Positions 39,394 to 48,853 are shown, counted from the stretch's first letter. The stretch: 64,000 bases of DNA from Neopusillimonas aromaticivorans (GCF_030344915.1 NZ_CP128233.1:1550001-1614000), one strand, 5' to 3'. A program made the numbers and translations. The notes: generated by a model not told the origin, from the letters alone.

Positions 39394-39930
39394 ATGATGA
39401 CCACCCAAACGTGCCCCTCTGCTGTAGTGCCTGGCATGCCGATGCAGCCTTCCCAGGGCGATTTCCGTTCGGTCATGGCGCGCTTGCCCGCCGCCGTCAA
39501 TATCATTACATCGGACGGCCCCGGGGGTAAAGTCGGTATGACCGCTACGGCGATGTGCTCATTGACAGACAGTCCGCCTTCGGTGCTTGTTTGTCTGCAT
39601 GAAGCTTCCCGCACCACCCGGGCAATTCTGCAAAACGGCCAACTGGCCGTGAATATGCTGGCCGCCGGCAGTGAAGCCTTGTCTGCCGCTTTTGCAGGGC
39701 AGCAGGGGCTGGAGATGGCCCAACGCTTTGGCCTCAGCGACGCCAGCTGGATCACCCTTGTGACTGGCAGCCCCGTACTTGAAAACAGTATTGGCAGTTT
39801 CGACTGTACCGTTAGTGAGCATCATAAGGTCGGGACCCATTTCATTCTGTGCTGCGCAGTTGAAGCTTTGCATGTGGGCCCTGAAAAAGAAAGCCTGATG
39901 TACCACCAACGCCAGTATCGGCACCTCTGA
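39394..39930 (+). CDS. NAD(P)H:flavin reductase, HpaC-like small component
   Basis: 178-aa flavin reductase-like protein supplying FADH2 to the monooxygenase. FRSVMARLPAAVNIITSDGPGGKVGMTATAMCSLTDSPPSVLVCLHEAS is the standard flavin-binding N-terminal region; SFDCTVSEHHKVGTHFILCCAVEAL follows. Second codon also Met. It lies 95 bp after the oxygenase gene and is followed by a terminator. Confidence 0.9.
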   Translation: MMTTQTCPSAVVPGMPMQPSQGDFRSVMARLPAAVNIITSDGPGGKVGMTATAMCSLTDSPPSVLVCLHEASRTTRAILQNGQLAVNMLAAGSEALSAAFAGQQGLEMAQRFGLSDASWITLVTGSPVLENSIGSFDCTVSEHHKVGTHFILCCAVEALHVGPEKESLMYHQRQYRHL

Positions 39931-39941
39931 ATGGTCTGCAC

Positions 39942-39973
39942 GGTAAATACCCCGATAAATCGGGGTGTTTACC
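39942..39973 (+). terminator. Terminator after the monooxygenase operon
   Basis: GGTAAATACCCCGA / TCGGGGTGTTTACC stem with one mismatch and a 4-base loop, 12 bp after the reductase stop. Confidence 0.75.
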
Positions 39974-40242
39974 TTTGCATAAGGCCCATATTTTTTCCAT
40001 AAAGCACTTCATTGCATCTTGACGCCCTGCGGGCGGCAGAAAAGTCGCGCATATACGGAATTAAAAATTGAAGAACAACTAATTCTGCTTAGAAGAATAA
40101 GATTCTTTTTGATAGAATTACCTGATAATGCGCTTCAGCAAAACCGTTTTGAATCAGTCACATTCTGGTTGTGCGTCGCGCGGTGCCGAATTTGAATAAC
40201 CTCAGCCTGTTATCAGGTGGATTTTTTACAGGAATAAGACTT
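39974..40242 (+). promoter_or_regulatory. Leader/promoter region of the hydratase operon
   Basis: AT-rich 270-bp gap. It holds a dyad AGAAT-AAG-ATTCT (40094-40106) inside a wider inverted pair TAATTCT / AGAATTA (40079-40120), a plausible regulator site. No gene seen. Confidence 0.4.
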
Positions 40243-41013
40243 ATGTCCAGCCTTTTGGTTGAAGATCGCAATCACGTACGTATCCTGACCCTGAACCGGC
40301 CCGGACAGCACAATGCGATGGATATTGAGCTGTACGAACGACTTACGGCTGCACTTGTCGAAGCGGAAAAGGACGATAGTGTTCGTGCTGTTGTTATTAA
40401 CGGGAATGGTCCTTCGTTTTGTTCCGGAGCAGATACCAAAGAGTTTGAACAACTTACACCCGATCAAGAGAAGCTTGTCGAATATCGTGCCAGTCTGACC
40501 TACAACTTGCACAAAACCATCCCTGAAATGGAAAAGCCTGTTGTTGCCGCTGTACATGGCTTTGCGGTAGGCGGAGGGTGTGGTTTGGCACTGGCCTGCG
40601 ATATCACGCTTGCAGATGCTGAAGCGAGATTGGGATACCCTGAAATTCGTCATGGCCTGGTGGCGGCGGTTGTCATGGCCAACCTCACCAAGCAAGTTGG
40701 ACGCAAGGCCGCTTTCGAACTGGTGTCTTTAGGCAAAGTGGTAGATGCGGAAGAAGCCCACCGCATCGGCATGATCAGCCGTGTGGTATCTGCAGGTACG
40801 GTATTCGAGGCTGCCCTGGAGGTTGCTGAAAAACTGGCGGAGCGAGTGCCTTCGGCATTGCGTGCTACCAAGCGCCTGTTTCAGGCAGTCGCTGATATTC
40901 CACTTTCTGAAGGTCTTGTACTGGGCAAGCAAGCGAATGAAGCGATGCGTGCTTACCGTGTCGACGCTTTGAAAAATTATGCACAAGCGGTTGCCGCAAC
41001 AGGTAAAGCCTGA
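40243..41013 (+). CDS. Enoyl-CoA hydratase/isomerase family protein
   Basis: 256-aa crotonase-fold protein from ATG 40243, preceded by ACAGGAATA. The oxyanion hole and CoA site are VINGNGPSFCSGADTKEF and AVHGFAVGGGCGLALACDI; GYPEIRHGLVAAV follows. The usual catalytic Glu pair of hydratases is only partly matched, so isomerase, hydrolase or ring-cleaving roles are possible. First gene of an operon with a thioesterase and a citrate-synthase-like protein. Confidence 0.87.
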   Translation: MSSLLVEDRNHVRILTLNRPGQHNAMDIELYERLTAALVEAEKDDSVRAVVINGNGPSFCSGADTKEFEQLTPDQEKLVEYRASLTYNLHKTIPEMEKPVVAAVHGFAVGGGCGLALACDITLADAEARLGYPEIRHGLVAAVVMANLTKQVGRKAAFELVSLGKVVDAEEAHRIGMISRVVSAGTVFEAALEVAEKLAERVPSALRATKRLFQAVADIPLSEGLVLGKQANEAMRAYRVDALKNYAQAVAATGKA

Positions 41014-41024
41014 GGTAAGCCGAC

Positions 41025-41468
41025 ATGAGCACAGCACAACACACCGCACCTGATCGCCAGCACCCGTTGGCTCAGTCTGATTTCATGCACCAGCGACAAG
41101 AAATCCTGCGTCTGAGCGATCTGGATTTTCAGCAGCATGTCAACAATGCAGCCATAACAGGTTTTCTTGCGAATGCACGTTTCGATTTCCTGGCGACAGT
41201 CAGACCCTGTTTACCTCAGGGCTCCAAACTGGTCATAGCACGACTCGAAGTTGATTTTACGGGTGAGCTTCATTACGGGTTTGAGGTTACTGTGGGCACC
41301 CGCATCATGGGTTTTGGTCGTACGTCAATGCGGCTTGAACAAGCCATATTCCAGAACGATCAATGCGCGGCGCATGCTATCTGTGTGTTTGTACACAAGG
41401 GTGAGGCAGGCTCATTGCCCTGGCCAGAATCGGTATTGCGATTGGCTGCAAGTTCGGCAAACGAGTGA
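41025..41468 (+). CDS. Hotdog-fold acyl-CoA thioesterase (4HBT-like)
   Basis: 147-aa thioesterase. The active-site helix region LSDLDFQQHVNNAAITGFLANARFDFL has the DxxxHVNN pattern of YbgC/4-hydroxybenzoyl-CoA thioesterases. VARLEVDFTGELHYGFEVTVGTRI is the long central strand pair. It begins 11 bp after the hydratase. Likely hydrolyses an acyl-CoA made in the pathway or protects free CoA supply. Confidence 0.85.
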   Translation: MSTAQHTAPDRQHPLAQSDFMHQRQEILRLSDLDFQQHVNNAAITGFLANARFDFLATVRPCLPQGSKLVIARLEVDFTGELHYGFEVTVGTRIMGFGRTSMRLEQAIFQNDQCAAHAICVFVHKGEAGSLPWPESVLRLAASSANE

Positions 41469-41495
41469 ATTCAAGTATAAAAAAGGTGGATAGAC

Positions 41496-42325
41496 ATGAC
41501 GCAGAAAGTCTCTGATAGTGATGCGCTTTTAGCTGGAGCAACGGCTTGGTGGCGAACCGGAATTATCGATATTCATCCGGGGGTCATTGATGTGCGGGGC
41601 TATCCAATACAACAGTTGATTGGCAAAATTGATTTTGTCTCCATGATCTGGCTGATGTTGAAAGGTGATCTGCCAAGCAGGGGCAAGCCCGTTTGCTTGA
41701 GGCGGCGCTCGTCGCATCGGTCGATCATGGTCCGCAGGCCCCGTCAATTTCGATTGCGCGTATGGCGTCGACATGTGGTGTCGGCATCAACAATGCCATC
41801 GCTTCCGGTGTAAATGCGTTGGGTGATGTTCACGGCGGTGCTGGTCAGCAATGCCTTGAGGTTTATCACGCCGTTGCTTCGCAAGCCGGTGACTGTACCG
41901 ATGAGTCAGTCATGACAGGTTTGATTGCTGCACAGATTGCTGTGCACAAGCATTTACCTGGGTTTGGCCATCGGTTTCATCCTGTTGATCCACGCGCCAA
42001 ACCATTGCTGGAACTGGTCGAAGAGGCAGTGGTTGCAGGCGAGGTTCAGGGCCGTTATCTGAGTGTTGCACGGGCGGTGGAAAAAGTCTTGCATCAGGTC
42101 AAAAACAAACCGATTCCAATGAATATCGATGGTGCTACAGCCGTGATTTTTGGCGAACTTGGGTTTGCACCGGTAGAGGCGCGTGGCTTGTTCATATTGT
42201 CACGATCAGTCGGCATTATGTCTCATGCATTTGAGCAGATGCAGCAAGGTGGGCGTATCAAAGGGCCGATGCCAACGAATATCCCATATACCTACGATGG
42301 CCCTGTTCGCCGATCTGTGGGGTAA
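41496..42325 (+). CDS. Citrate-synthase-fold protein, citryl-CoA lyase-like, paralogue 2 (frameshifted)
   Basis: 276 aa after inserting one C near 41683. Core motifs GVNALGDVHGGAGQQCLEVY, LPGFGHRFHPVDPRA and NIDGATAVIFGELGF, followed by ARGLFILSRSVGIMSHAFEQM, match the protein at 25055. The segment HGGAGQ includes the histidine that in citrate synthase binds the oxo-acid. Like its paralogue it lacks the large citrate-synthase domain. With a hydratase and thioesterase it probably does a retro-aldol or Claisen-type cleavage of a CoA ester. Confidence 0.75.
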
Positions 42326-42370
42326 GCGTTAACATGGCAGTGTCTATAGTTGCCATGATGCTTCATCACA

Positions 42371-43310
42371 ATGAAATTTCGCCTCTTATGTCTTGCCCTG
42401 ACCGTTGCACTTGCAGGTTGTAACGAAGGTGACGCCGTTGATGATTACGCGGCCAGCAGTGAACCTGATGTAACGGTACAGGTCGATCTACCGGATCAGC
42501 CCGTACACTCATCCCTGGGGCTGAAAAGTTATTGGCTCGATCAGCAGGAAGCGACAGTGCGGTCAATGAACCGGCTACCGATACGCAAGCCGGTATGCCG
42601 AGACGCATTGCCGAGGTTCAACGCTGGCAGTTCGAAGTTGCCCCTGAGCGCTTGCAGTCGGTATGGGAAAATCATCGGGAAGCCTGTACGGCCTTGGCCA
42701 ATGCGTGTGAAATCATTCAAGCCAATCTGGCACTGCGCGGCCCCGACCAGGGTGCCCGTAGCGCCAACTTGCAGCTTCGTGTTGCACGCGATCAACTGGA
42801 TGGTTTTTTGGGGCGATAGACGCTTCTGGTGTCCAGCCCATCGAGAAAAATGTCTCGCGTGAAGACCGCACCCTGCAATGGACTGACCTTCAGGCGCGAC
42901 GTCAAAGCGCTGAGCAGCTGCGGGATCGTCTGAAATCGATGGTCGCCAATCATCAGACTGACAAGTTGGCCGATCTGTTGGCGCTTGAACGTGAACTGAA
43001 TCGTGTTCAGTCGTCGCTTGATTCCATGACGGCGCAGTCACGGGTTCTGGCGGGCGAAACCGAGCGGGTCCGGTTCGACATCAATTATCGCAGCGCCCCG
43101 CGTAGCTTGGCCAGCGATGTGTGGTCGCCGATCCGGAATGCCTGGCATGAAATGGGCAAAACATTCACACAAAGCGTTGCTGCCGCGATGCTTTTTGTGG
43201 CCAGCGCGTTGCCCTGGATTGTGATTCTGGTGCCTGGCTGGCTGTTATTACGCAAGTTCTGGTCGGCGCTTCGACGCAGGCTGGGGCAAGGGGTCGGACG
43301 CAAGAGTTGA
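42371..43310 (+). CDS. DUF4349-type lipoprotein (frameshifted)
   Basis: About 313 aa after two one-G insertions (near 42526 and 42818). N-terminal lipoprotein signal MKFRLLCLALTVALAGC with lipobox LAGC. The middle is alpha-helical and coiled-coil rich (LADLLALERELNRVQSSLDSM), followed by the DUF4349 end: VRFDINYRS, a membrane helix (MLFVASALPWIVILVPGWLLL) and a basic tail. Family function unknown, envelope located. It converges on the dynamin-like genes, 20 bp apart. Confidence 0.8.
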
Positions 43311-43330
43311 TCATTGCTTTTCGGCCTATG

Positions 43331-44870
43331 TCAGGCAAGCGGCGCACGCAATGAGGCCTTGATACGTTTCAAAGCGTCATCGCGGTCTTCAATGAAACAC
43401 TGCAAATCAGCTATGCTTTTTTCAAGCGAGCACAGTGTGTCCCGGCATTTTTCCGCAATGGTGTTGGCCACAACGCCAACCTGGGTCTGAATCGCGTGCT
43501 GCAATGTCGTGTACAGTCTTTCGTAGTCTGGGGTTACGGTGTATTCAGTTAACTGAAGCTGAAATTGCAGCTTACTGTTCTCGGGTACGTAGTCAGGCAA
43601 TACGTCGTCAACGACCTGCTGTAGCGACGTATTGATGATCGGTGTCAATCTGGAAGAAAGCACCTGGCCGTTGCCAGATGAAGCGTGTTCTTCCAGTATG
43701 GCCGGAAGAAGGGGGCAATTTTGCGCCAGAGGTGCTTCAGAATCTGGTCGGGCGCCTGAAGAAGGGCTTCTTGTCCGGCGTTTAGTGCCTCGTGCAATTG
43801 GCTTAACTGCGGCAAGACCGTGTTGTACAGGCTACCCAGAACATTTTCTTCCTGATGATGCAATAAAACTTCGGCCGGTTTACGCTGCTTGTAAGCCAGC
43901 GCGGGCTGGATGATGTCCATTAAGGCCGCGTACAGACCCTCGAATCCGGCCTCTTCCAGCGCCTGCGGAGTCAGACCTTCTGTGCGAGCCATGTGGGTCG
44001 AAATAGACACCGGGGCCGCCAGTATCGATGCGTCCAGACCCATGGCCTCAAGCTTGGCGCTGGCCCGATCACAGACGTCATTTTCCTGCAGGGCACGATT
44101 GTCAGGCGTCTTGTTACGCAGCAATTTCTGGATTTCCCCGTCGACCTCGTCTTCCTCGAAAACGTCACTGCGCGTTAAAACGGGTAGAAGCGGTTTGCCA
44201 CGTCTTAATTCCGTCGAGAGCTCTTCCAGTTCCTGGGTTTGGCCCGGAGAGGCGGAGCTTGAAAGCCATAACAGGCCATCGGCACTTTCAATAAAGCGTT
44301 TTGTCAGTTCGGCATTTTGGCCGGTAACCGAGTGCAACCCTGGGGTATCGAGCAAGACCAGTTTCTGGCCGAGACAAACGCCTTGCAGCCGTGCGGTAGT
44401 TTCGGTTTCCCCTCGGCAAAAGTGTCGCTGGTTTCAACGACCGCGCCATTTTCGAGGTGAAAATACTGAACGGGTTGTTCGTACGCCGCGAAACGTTGGG
44501 CCAGCAAATTGCAAAAAGCGCTTTTACCCACGTTGAATTTCCCGAACACCAGCAAAATGACTTTATCGTCCAGCAACTCTGCGAGTTTGCTGGCATGAAC
44601 AAGTTCCGATCGCTGTTGTGCCCAGTGTCCCGAGAGTGTGCGAAGGGCTTGCCCGATAGCGTGTGCCTGCGCGACAAACGCACTGTCAGGTTTGAATCCA
44701 GACAAAGGCCATTGAAGTGACTCAAAGGTACGTTCAATATGCGCGTGCCAGGCATGTAATGAAGCGAGCACTGACGTCAGGTCAGTATCAGCACGCTGTG
44801 CTGCATTGACGGTCGATAAAAAACCGAGCTCTTGCGGGGCAACAATGCCCGGTAGATTCGTTGCGTTCAT
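43331..44870 (-). CDS. Dynamin-like GTPase 2 (frameshifted)
   Basis: 513 aa after two repairs: one G near 44412 and one C near 43712. G1/P-loop LLVFGKFNVGKSAFCNLL near residue 107, G3 LLDTPGLHS and G4 LTRSD are present. A long helical stalk follows, ending in a coiled-coil C terminus (EKSIADLQCFIEDRDDALKRI). This resembles bacterial dynamin-like proteins that come as two adjacent genes and may hetero-oligomerise on membranes. Its start overlaps the stop of dynamin-like GTPase 1 by 4 bp. No membrane helix obvious. Confidence 0.8.
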
Positions 44871-46144
44871 ACAGGAAGCGAAAATGAAGCAAGGGTGTCA
44901 ATGGCATCACGTGCGATGTTGACCTGAAATTCGGCCTCGACGATGTCCTGCGCCAGGCAGACCTGATCGGCTGAGGCGTTGAAGTACTGTGTAAAGGCGT
45001 CGTGCAACTGCCGGATACCGGCGGGTGAACCAAAGATCCGTTGCAAATCACGGGCATGTTTGACCGAAACGCCCAGCACAGCAATCATTACGGTGTAAAG
45101 GCTGCCCGACACCGGCGTTTTTCCGCTGGATAAGCCAGTCACGCCATGGCCGGCGAGAAACGCGTCGATTTCAACACAGGCGCGAGAATAGGCAACCTGG
45201 ATACGTGCACGTTCGCGCTTTGCCGCTGTGAGTTTGTATTGATCACTGGCGTTGTCAGGAGTCAGGGAATTACCAAACCCTGGCGCGTTAATAATTGCCA
45301 GCAGGTCGGTTTGAACCTTCGCTAATACGGTATGCAGGCCTGTGTCAAACTGATGGCGTTGTTCGGACTGCCGTTGCAGCAGGGCTTCCAGCCGTTGCTG
45401 GCGCAAGGCATGTTCTTGCTGCAGTTCAGTGCTGAAGTGATCAAAAAGTCGGGCGGCTTCAAAAGCCCGGGCCTGCGGTACTTTGGCCACGGCATCAGAT
45501 ATCCGCTCTTTAAGTGCAGGAATCCCGCTTTTCTGTACCAGTAATTGCTTATGTTCGGTTTGGCCTTGCCGATGACGCGTTGATGAAACGGCATGGAAAA
45601 CCGTGTCAGGTGCCTGTTGACCAAGCGCCTTCAGAATGTTTTCGAGTTCGCTTGTTCCAGGCAGCTGGTCGATCTGGGACAGCACAAACAACGTCTTGCG
45701 TTGCGTTAGACCTTCGTCGTTACATAACTGCTTCACGACATCGAGTTCACAGCCGTCAAGCTCGCCTTCTTTGGCCGTATGTACGAACAGCCGGATATCG
45801 GACTCAATCCAGACGGCTCGAAGGGCCAGGTGATCGTCATTCAGGTTGATATCGGCATCAAGGCCTGGCGCATCCAGCCAACAAACCGCATGGTGTGTCT
45901 GACCAGACAATGTGATGGTTTCACGTTTGTCGGCAACTGAAAAGCGGTCTTGGTCCAGCAGTTCATTCAATAACCGGCTTTTGCCATGATTGTATTTGCC
46001 CACGACCGTTACGGTGGGCAACCGGTTTGGCGTCGTCAGCAAACGGAGCCGTTCGAGATGGCTGATGTGCTCGGGCAGAACGAGCAAGATTGCCCGTTCT
46101 GCCGCTGTTTGAGCGCTGCCAAGAATGTCGTTTTGTTCAGTCAT
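44867..46144 (-). CDS. Dynamin-like GTPase 1
   Basis: 425 aa, intact. G1/P-loop VTVVGKYNHGKSRLLNELL near residue 46, G3 LDAPGLD near 90 and G4 LSQIDQL near 160 fit the dynamin-like large GTPases. The helical region includes FDHFSTELQQEHALRQQRLEALLQRQSEQ (coiled coil) and a moderately hydrophobic segment (SLYTVMIAVLGVSV) that could act as a membrane paddle. It starts 31 bp after the catA stop, on the same strand, so it may be the fourth gene of catBCA. Confidence 0.82.
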   Translation of the reverse strand: MTEQNDILGSAQTAAERAILLVLPEHISHLERLRLLTTPNRLPTVTVVGKYNHGKSRLLNELLDQDRFSVADKRETITLSGQTHHAVCWLDAPGLDADINLNDDHLALRAVWIESDIRLFVHTAKEGELDGCELDVVKQLCNDEGLTQRKTLFVLSQIDQLPGTSELENILKALGQQAPDTVFHAVSSTRHRQGQTEHKQLLVQKSGIPALKERISDAVAKVPQARAFEAARLFDHFSTELQQEHALRQQRLEALLQRQSEQRHQFDTGLHTVLAKVQTDLLAIINAPGFGNSLTPDNASDQYKLTAAKRERARIQVAYSRACVEIDAFLAGHGVTGLSSGKTPVSGSLYTVMIAVLGVSVKHARDLQRIFGSPAGIRQLHDAFTQYFNASADQVCLAQDIVEAEFQVNIARDAIDTLASFSLPV

Positions 46145-46175
46145 TCATTCTGTGGAGCATTTTGAGTTAAACAGC

Positions 46176-47105
46176 TCAGGCCGCTGCGCGCTCGCGGTTG
46201 ACCAACTGGTTATCTTTGCCATCGACCAGTGGTGTGAGCGTGATATTGAATTCAATATCTTTGTACGTATCGGCCTTCAGGCCAAGCGCAGCACCACCGG
46301 TTTTTTCGGTCACCGGAGGAATCAGGTCTTCGCGTGTGGCGTAGGCAAAGTCATCCCAGATCAGCGGATCGCCTTCGATATTGAATTGCGTCGTCAACTT
46401 GCGGTTGCCCTCGCTGGTCACGAACATATGAACGTGTGCAGGGCGGTTGCCATGACGTGCCAGGTGGTTCAACAGCTGCTGTGTTGAACCTTGTGGAGGA
46501 CAGCCGTAGCCTACCGGCATCAGCGTACGGAATTCGTACTTGCCGTCAGCATCGGTACGCACCGCACCACGAAGGTTAAAGTCGCTTTGTTTTCCGGTGG
46601 GGTCGAAGTGGGAATAGAAACCACGGGAATCAGCATGCCAGCATTCAACCAGAGCACCTGCAACCGGTTTGCCGTCAGCGCCTTTCACGACGCCGTGGAT
46701 GACCAGCGGGCCGGCGTCTTCGTCGGGGTCAACATCAAGTTTGGACACACCTTCTTTAACAGGTGCGCCGGCAACGTACAGCGGGCCCTCGATGGTACGC
46801 GGTGTACCGCCGTCAAGACCAATTTGCTTGTCTTCGGCATCAAGACGGATATCGATGTATTTTTCCAGACCCAGACCGGCAGCCAGCAACGCGGCTTCAC
46901 CATCGGTGCCCAGGCGGTTCAGGTAGTTGACGCCGGCCCAGATTTCGTCGGGCGTGATGTCAAGGTCGTCGATGGCCTTGAACAGGTCAGACAACAGACG
47001 GTGAAGAATCTGTTTGAAACGGGCGTTGCCCTCTTGGCCTTCGAGGTTTACAGCGGCTTTCAAGAGGTCTTGAACTTCCTGGGTGTCAAATACGTTAACG
47101 GTCAT
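46176..47105 (-). CDS. catA: Catechol 1,2-dioxygenase
   Basis: 309-aa non-haem Fe3+ intradiol enzyme that cleaves catechol to cis,cis-muconate. The four ligands are visible: Tyr in GFYSHFDP, Tyr in PVGYGCPP, and two His in RPAHVHMFV. The N-terminal helical dimer/lipid-binding domain (DTQEVQDLLKAAVNLEGQEGN) is typical of CatA and absent from PcaH. Third gene in catBCA, 75 bp after catC. Confidence 0.96.
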   Translation of the reverse strand: MTVNVFDTQEVQDLLKAAVNLEGQEGNARFKQILHRLLSDLFKAIDDLDITPDEIWAGVNYLNRLGTDGEAALLAAGLGLEKYIDIRLDAEDKQIGLDGGTPRTIEGPLYVAGAPVKEGVSKLDVDPDEDAGPLVIHGVVKGADGKPVAGALVECWHADSRGFYSHFDPTGKQSDFNLRGAVRTDADGKYEFRTLMPVGYGCPPQGSTQQLLNHLARHGNRPAHVHMFVTSEGNRKLTTQFNIEGDPLIWDDFAYATREDLIPPVTEKTGGAALGLKADTYKDIEFNITLTPLVDGKDNQLVNRERAAA

Positions 47106-47180
47106 TTTCTGTCCCTTTTATGTAATAGAGTTGGCTTTTTGAGAGTGGAGTGGATAACAGCACAGCGCGTTTTGGGCGTA

Positions 47181-47471
47181 TCAGCTGTCGTCCTCGCGTA
47201 CCGACGATGGGTGGCGGCAGAGCGGTGTTACTGAAATTTTCATGAACGGGTAAAGCGGCAGATTGCTGAGCAACTGGTGCAATTCTGCGTTGTCTTCGAC
47301 GTCAAAAATACTGTAGTTGGCGTATTCGCCAACAATTCGCCAGATATGGCGCCATTTGCCGCTACGTTGCAATTCTTGCGAATACGCCTTTTCTTTGGCA
47401 ATGAGCTGAGCCGCAACTTCGGGGTCCAGGCTGTGCGGAATCTGAACATCCATTTGCACATGAAACAGCAT
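47181..47471 (-). CDS. catC: Muconolactone delta-isomerase
   Basis: 96-aa small isomerase converting muconolactone to 3-oxoadipate enol-lactone. MLFHVQMDVQIPHSLDPEVAAQL and LQRSGKWRHIWRIVGEYANYSIFDV match CatC. It begins 41 bp after catB and is followed by catA. Confidence 0.95.
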   Translation of the reverse strand: MLFHVQMDVQIPHSLDPEVAAQLIAKEKAYSQELQRSGKWRHIWRIVGEYANYSIFDVEDNAELHQLLSNLPLYPFMKISVTPLCRHPSSVREDDS

Positions 47472-47512
47472 GTGTGGGTCTCCTGTTGGGGAATCGGTGC
47501 GCAGCGGGCGGA

Positions 47513-48667
47513 TTAACTGCGCGTAACGTGGTGAATAGAGCCTGGCCGGGTGAATCGCTGCACCTGGGCATCGTTCAGCGTAATGCCAAGGCCGGGGCCT
47601 GTTGGGACGGTCAATTCGAAATCGCTGTATTCAAGCGGTTGTGTCAGGATTTCTTCAGTAATCAAGAGCGGGCCAAACAGCTCGGTACCCCACTGCAAGT
47701 TGGCAAAACTGGCAAACAAGTGGGCTGAGGCAATGGTGCTGACCGCACCTTCCAGCATGGTGCCACCGTACAACTCAATACCGGCGGCATCGGCAATGGC
47801 GGCGACGCGTTGCGCAGCAAACAGCCCACCGCTTTGTTCAATCTTGACAGCGAAAACATCACTGCCGCTTTCTTTGGCGATGGCAAAGGCGCTTTCCGGC
47901 CCTTGCAGCACTTCATCGGCCATCAAGGGAATTGAAAAGCGTCGCATCAAGCGCCCCAATGCTGCGGCCGAGGCAACTGGCTGTTCCACCAGTTCGCAAC
48001 CGGCGTCGGCCAACGCGGGGATACCCCATGCCGCTTGCGTTTCGCTCCAGGCCATGTTGATGTCGACACGTACCGCTGCACGGTCGCCCAAGGCATTCTT
48101 GATATCAGCGACGTGCTGGATATCGGTTTTGATGGCCTTGGCACCGATTTTCAGTTTAAACACATTGTGGCGACGCAGAGCCAGCATCTTTTCGGCTTCG
48201 TCGATATCCTGGGCTGTATTGCCCGAGGCGAGCGTCCAGGCAACGGGCAAGCGGTCGCGACGACGCCCGCCCAGCAGTTCAGACAACGGCACCCCCAGAC
48301 GCTTGCCGTGGGCGTCGAGCAAGGCGGTTTCCAGAGCGCTTTTGGCAAAGTGGTTCATTTTGACCAATTTGCCGATATGCGTCATCAGGGCTTGAATCCG
48401 GGTGGCATCTTTGCCAACAATGGCTGGAGCCAGGTAGGTATCGACCGTCTGTTTCATGGTCTCCGGACTTTCGGGCCCATAGGCCATGCCGGCAATGGTG
48501 GTACCTTCGCCCAGGCCGGTAACCCCGTCGCTGCAGACTACTTGCAACAACATCAGGCTTTGGCCCTGCATGGTTCCGACCGACAGTTTGTGAGGCCGGA
48601 TGGTGGGCAGGTCAACGATGCGGGTTTCAACGCGTTCGATAACCGGGTGATTCGAATCGGTAGACAT
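47513..48667 (-). CDS. catB: Muconate cycloisomerase
   Basis: 384-aa enolase-superfamily enzyme that cyclises cis,cis-muconate to muconolactone. The catalytic lysine is in VFKLKIGAK. Metal ligands are in VRVDINMAW, ELVEQPV and LMADEV, and a second catalytic lysine is in FAVKIEQSGG. I chose ATG 48667 (MSTDSNHPVIERVETRIVDLP); the longer frame begins in the promoter. First gene of catBCA, divergent from catR. Confidence 0.95.
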   Translation of the reverse strand: MSTDSNHPVIERVETRIVDLPTIRPHKLSVGTMQGQSLMLLQVVCSDGVTGLGEGTTIAGMAYGPESPETMKQTVDTYLAPAIVGKDATRIQALMTHIGKLVKMNHFAKSALETALLDAHGKRLGVPLSELLGGRRRDRLPVAWTLASGNTAQDIDEAEKMLALRRHNVFKLKIGAKAIKTDIQHVADIKNALGDRAAVRVDINMAWSETQAAWGIPALADAGCELVEQPVASAAALGRLMRRFSIPLMADEVLQGPESAFAIAKESGSDVFAVKIEQSGGLFAAQRVAAIADAAGIELYGGTMLEGAVSTIASAHLFASFANLQWGTELFGPLLITEEILTQPLEYSDFELTVPTGPGLGITLNDAQVQRFTRPGSIHHVTRS

Positions 48668-48758
48668 TGGCGTGTTTATTAAGATGTGATGAAACGGATT
48701 AATCGTGAATAATCGGGCCGTTGGCATCGGATGTCCAACACCGTTTTCATCTGATTGA

Positions 48759-48773
48759 ATACTTTAAAGGTAT
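48759..48773. promoter_or_regulatory. CatR/BenM-type operator
   Basis: ATAC-TTTAAAG-GTAT, an exact ATAC-N7-GTAT dyad, the known recognition site of muconate-responsive LysR regulators (CatM/BenM). It lies in the 186-bp gap between catB and catR, where a CatR tetramer would activate catBCA and repress itself. Confidence 0.8.
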
Positions 48774-48853
48774 TAAAAGGCGCCAGCCCGCGAAAATCAG
48801 GGGTTTGCTCCGGTAATATGCAGAAATGCACCTGTTCAATTTCGGGGGAAACA

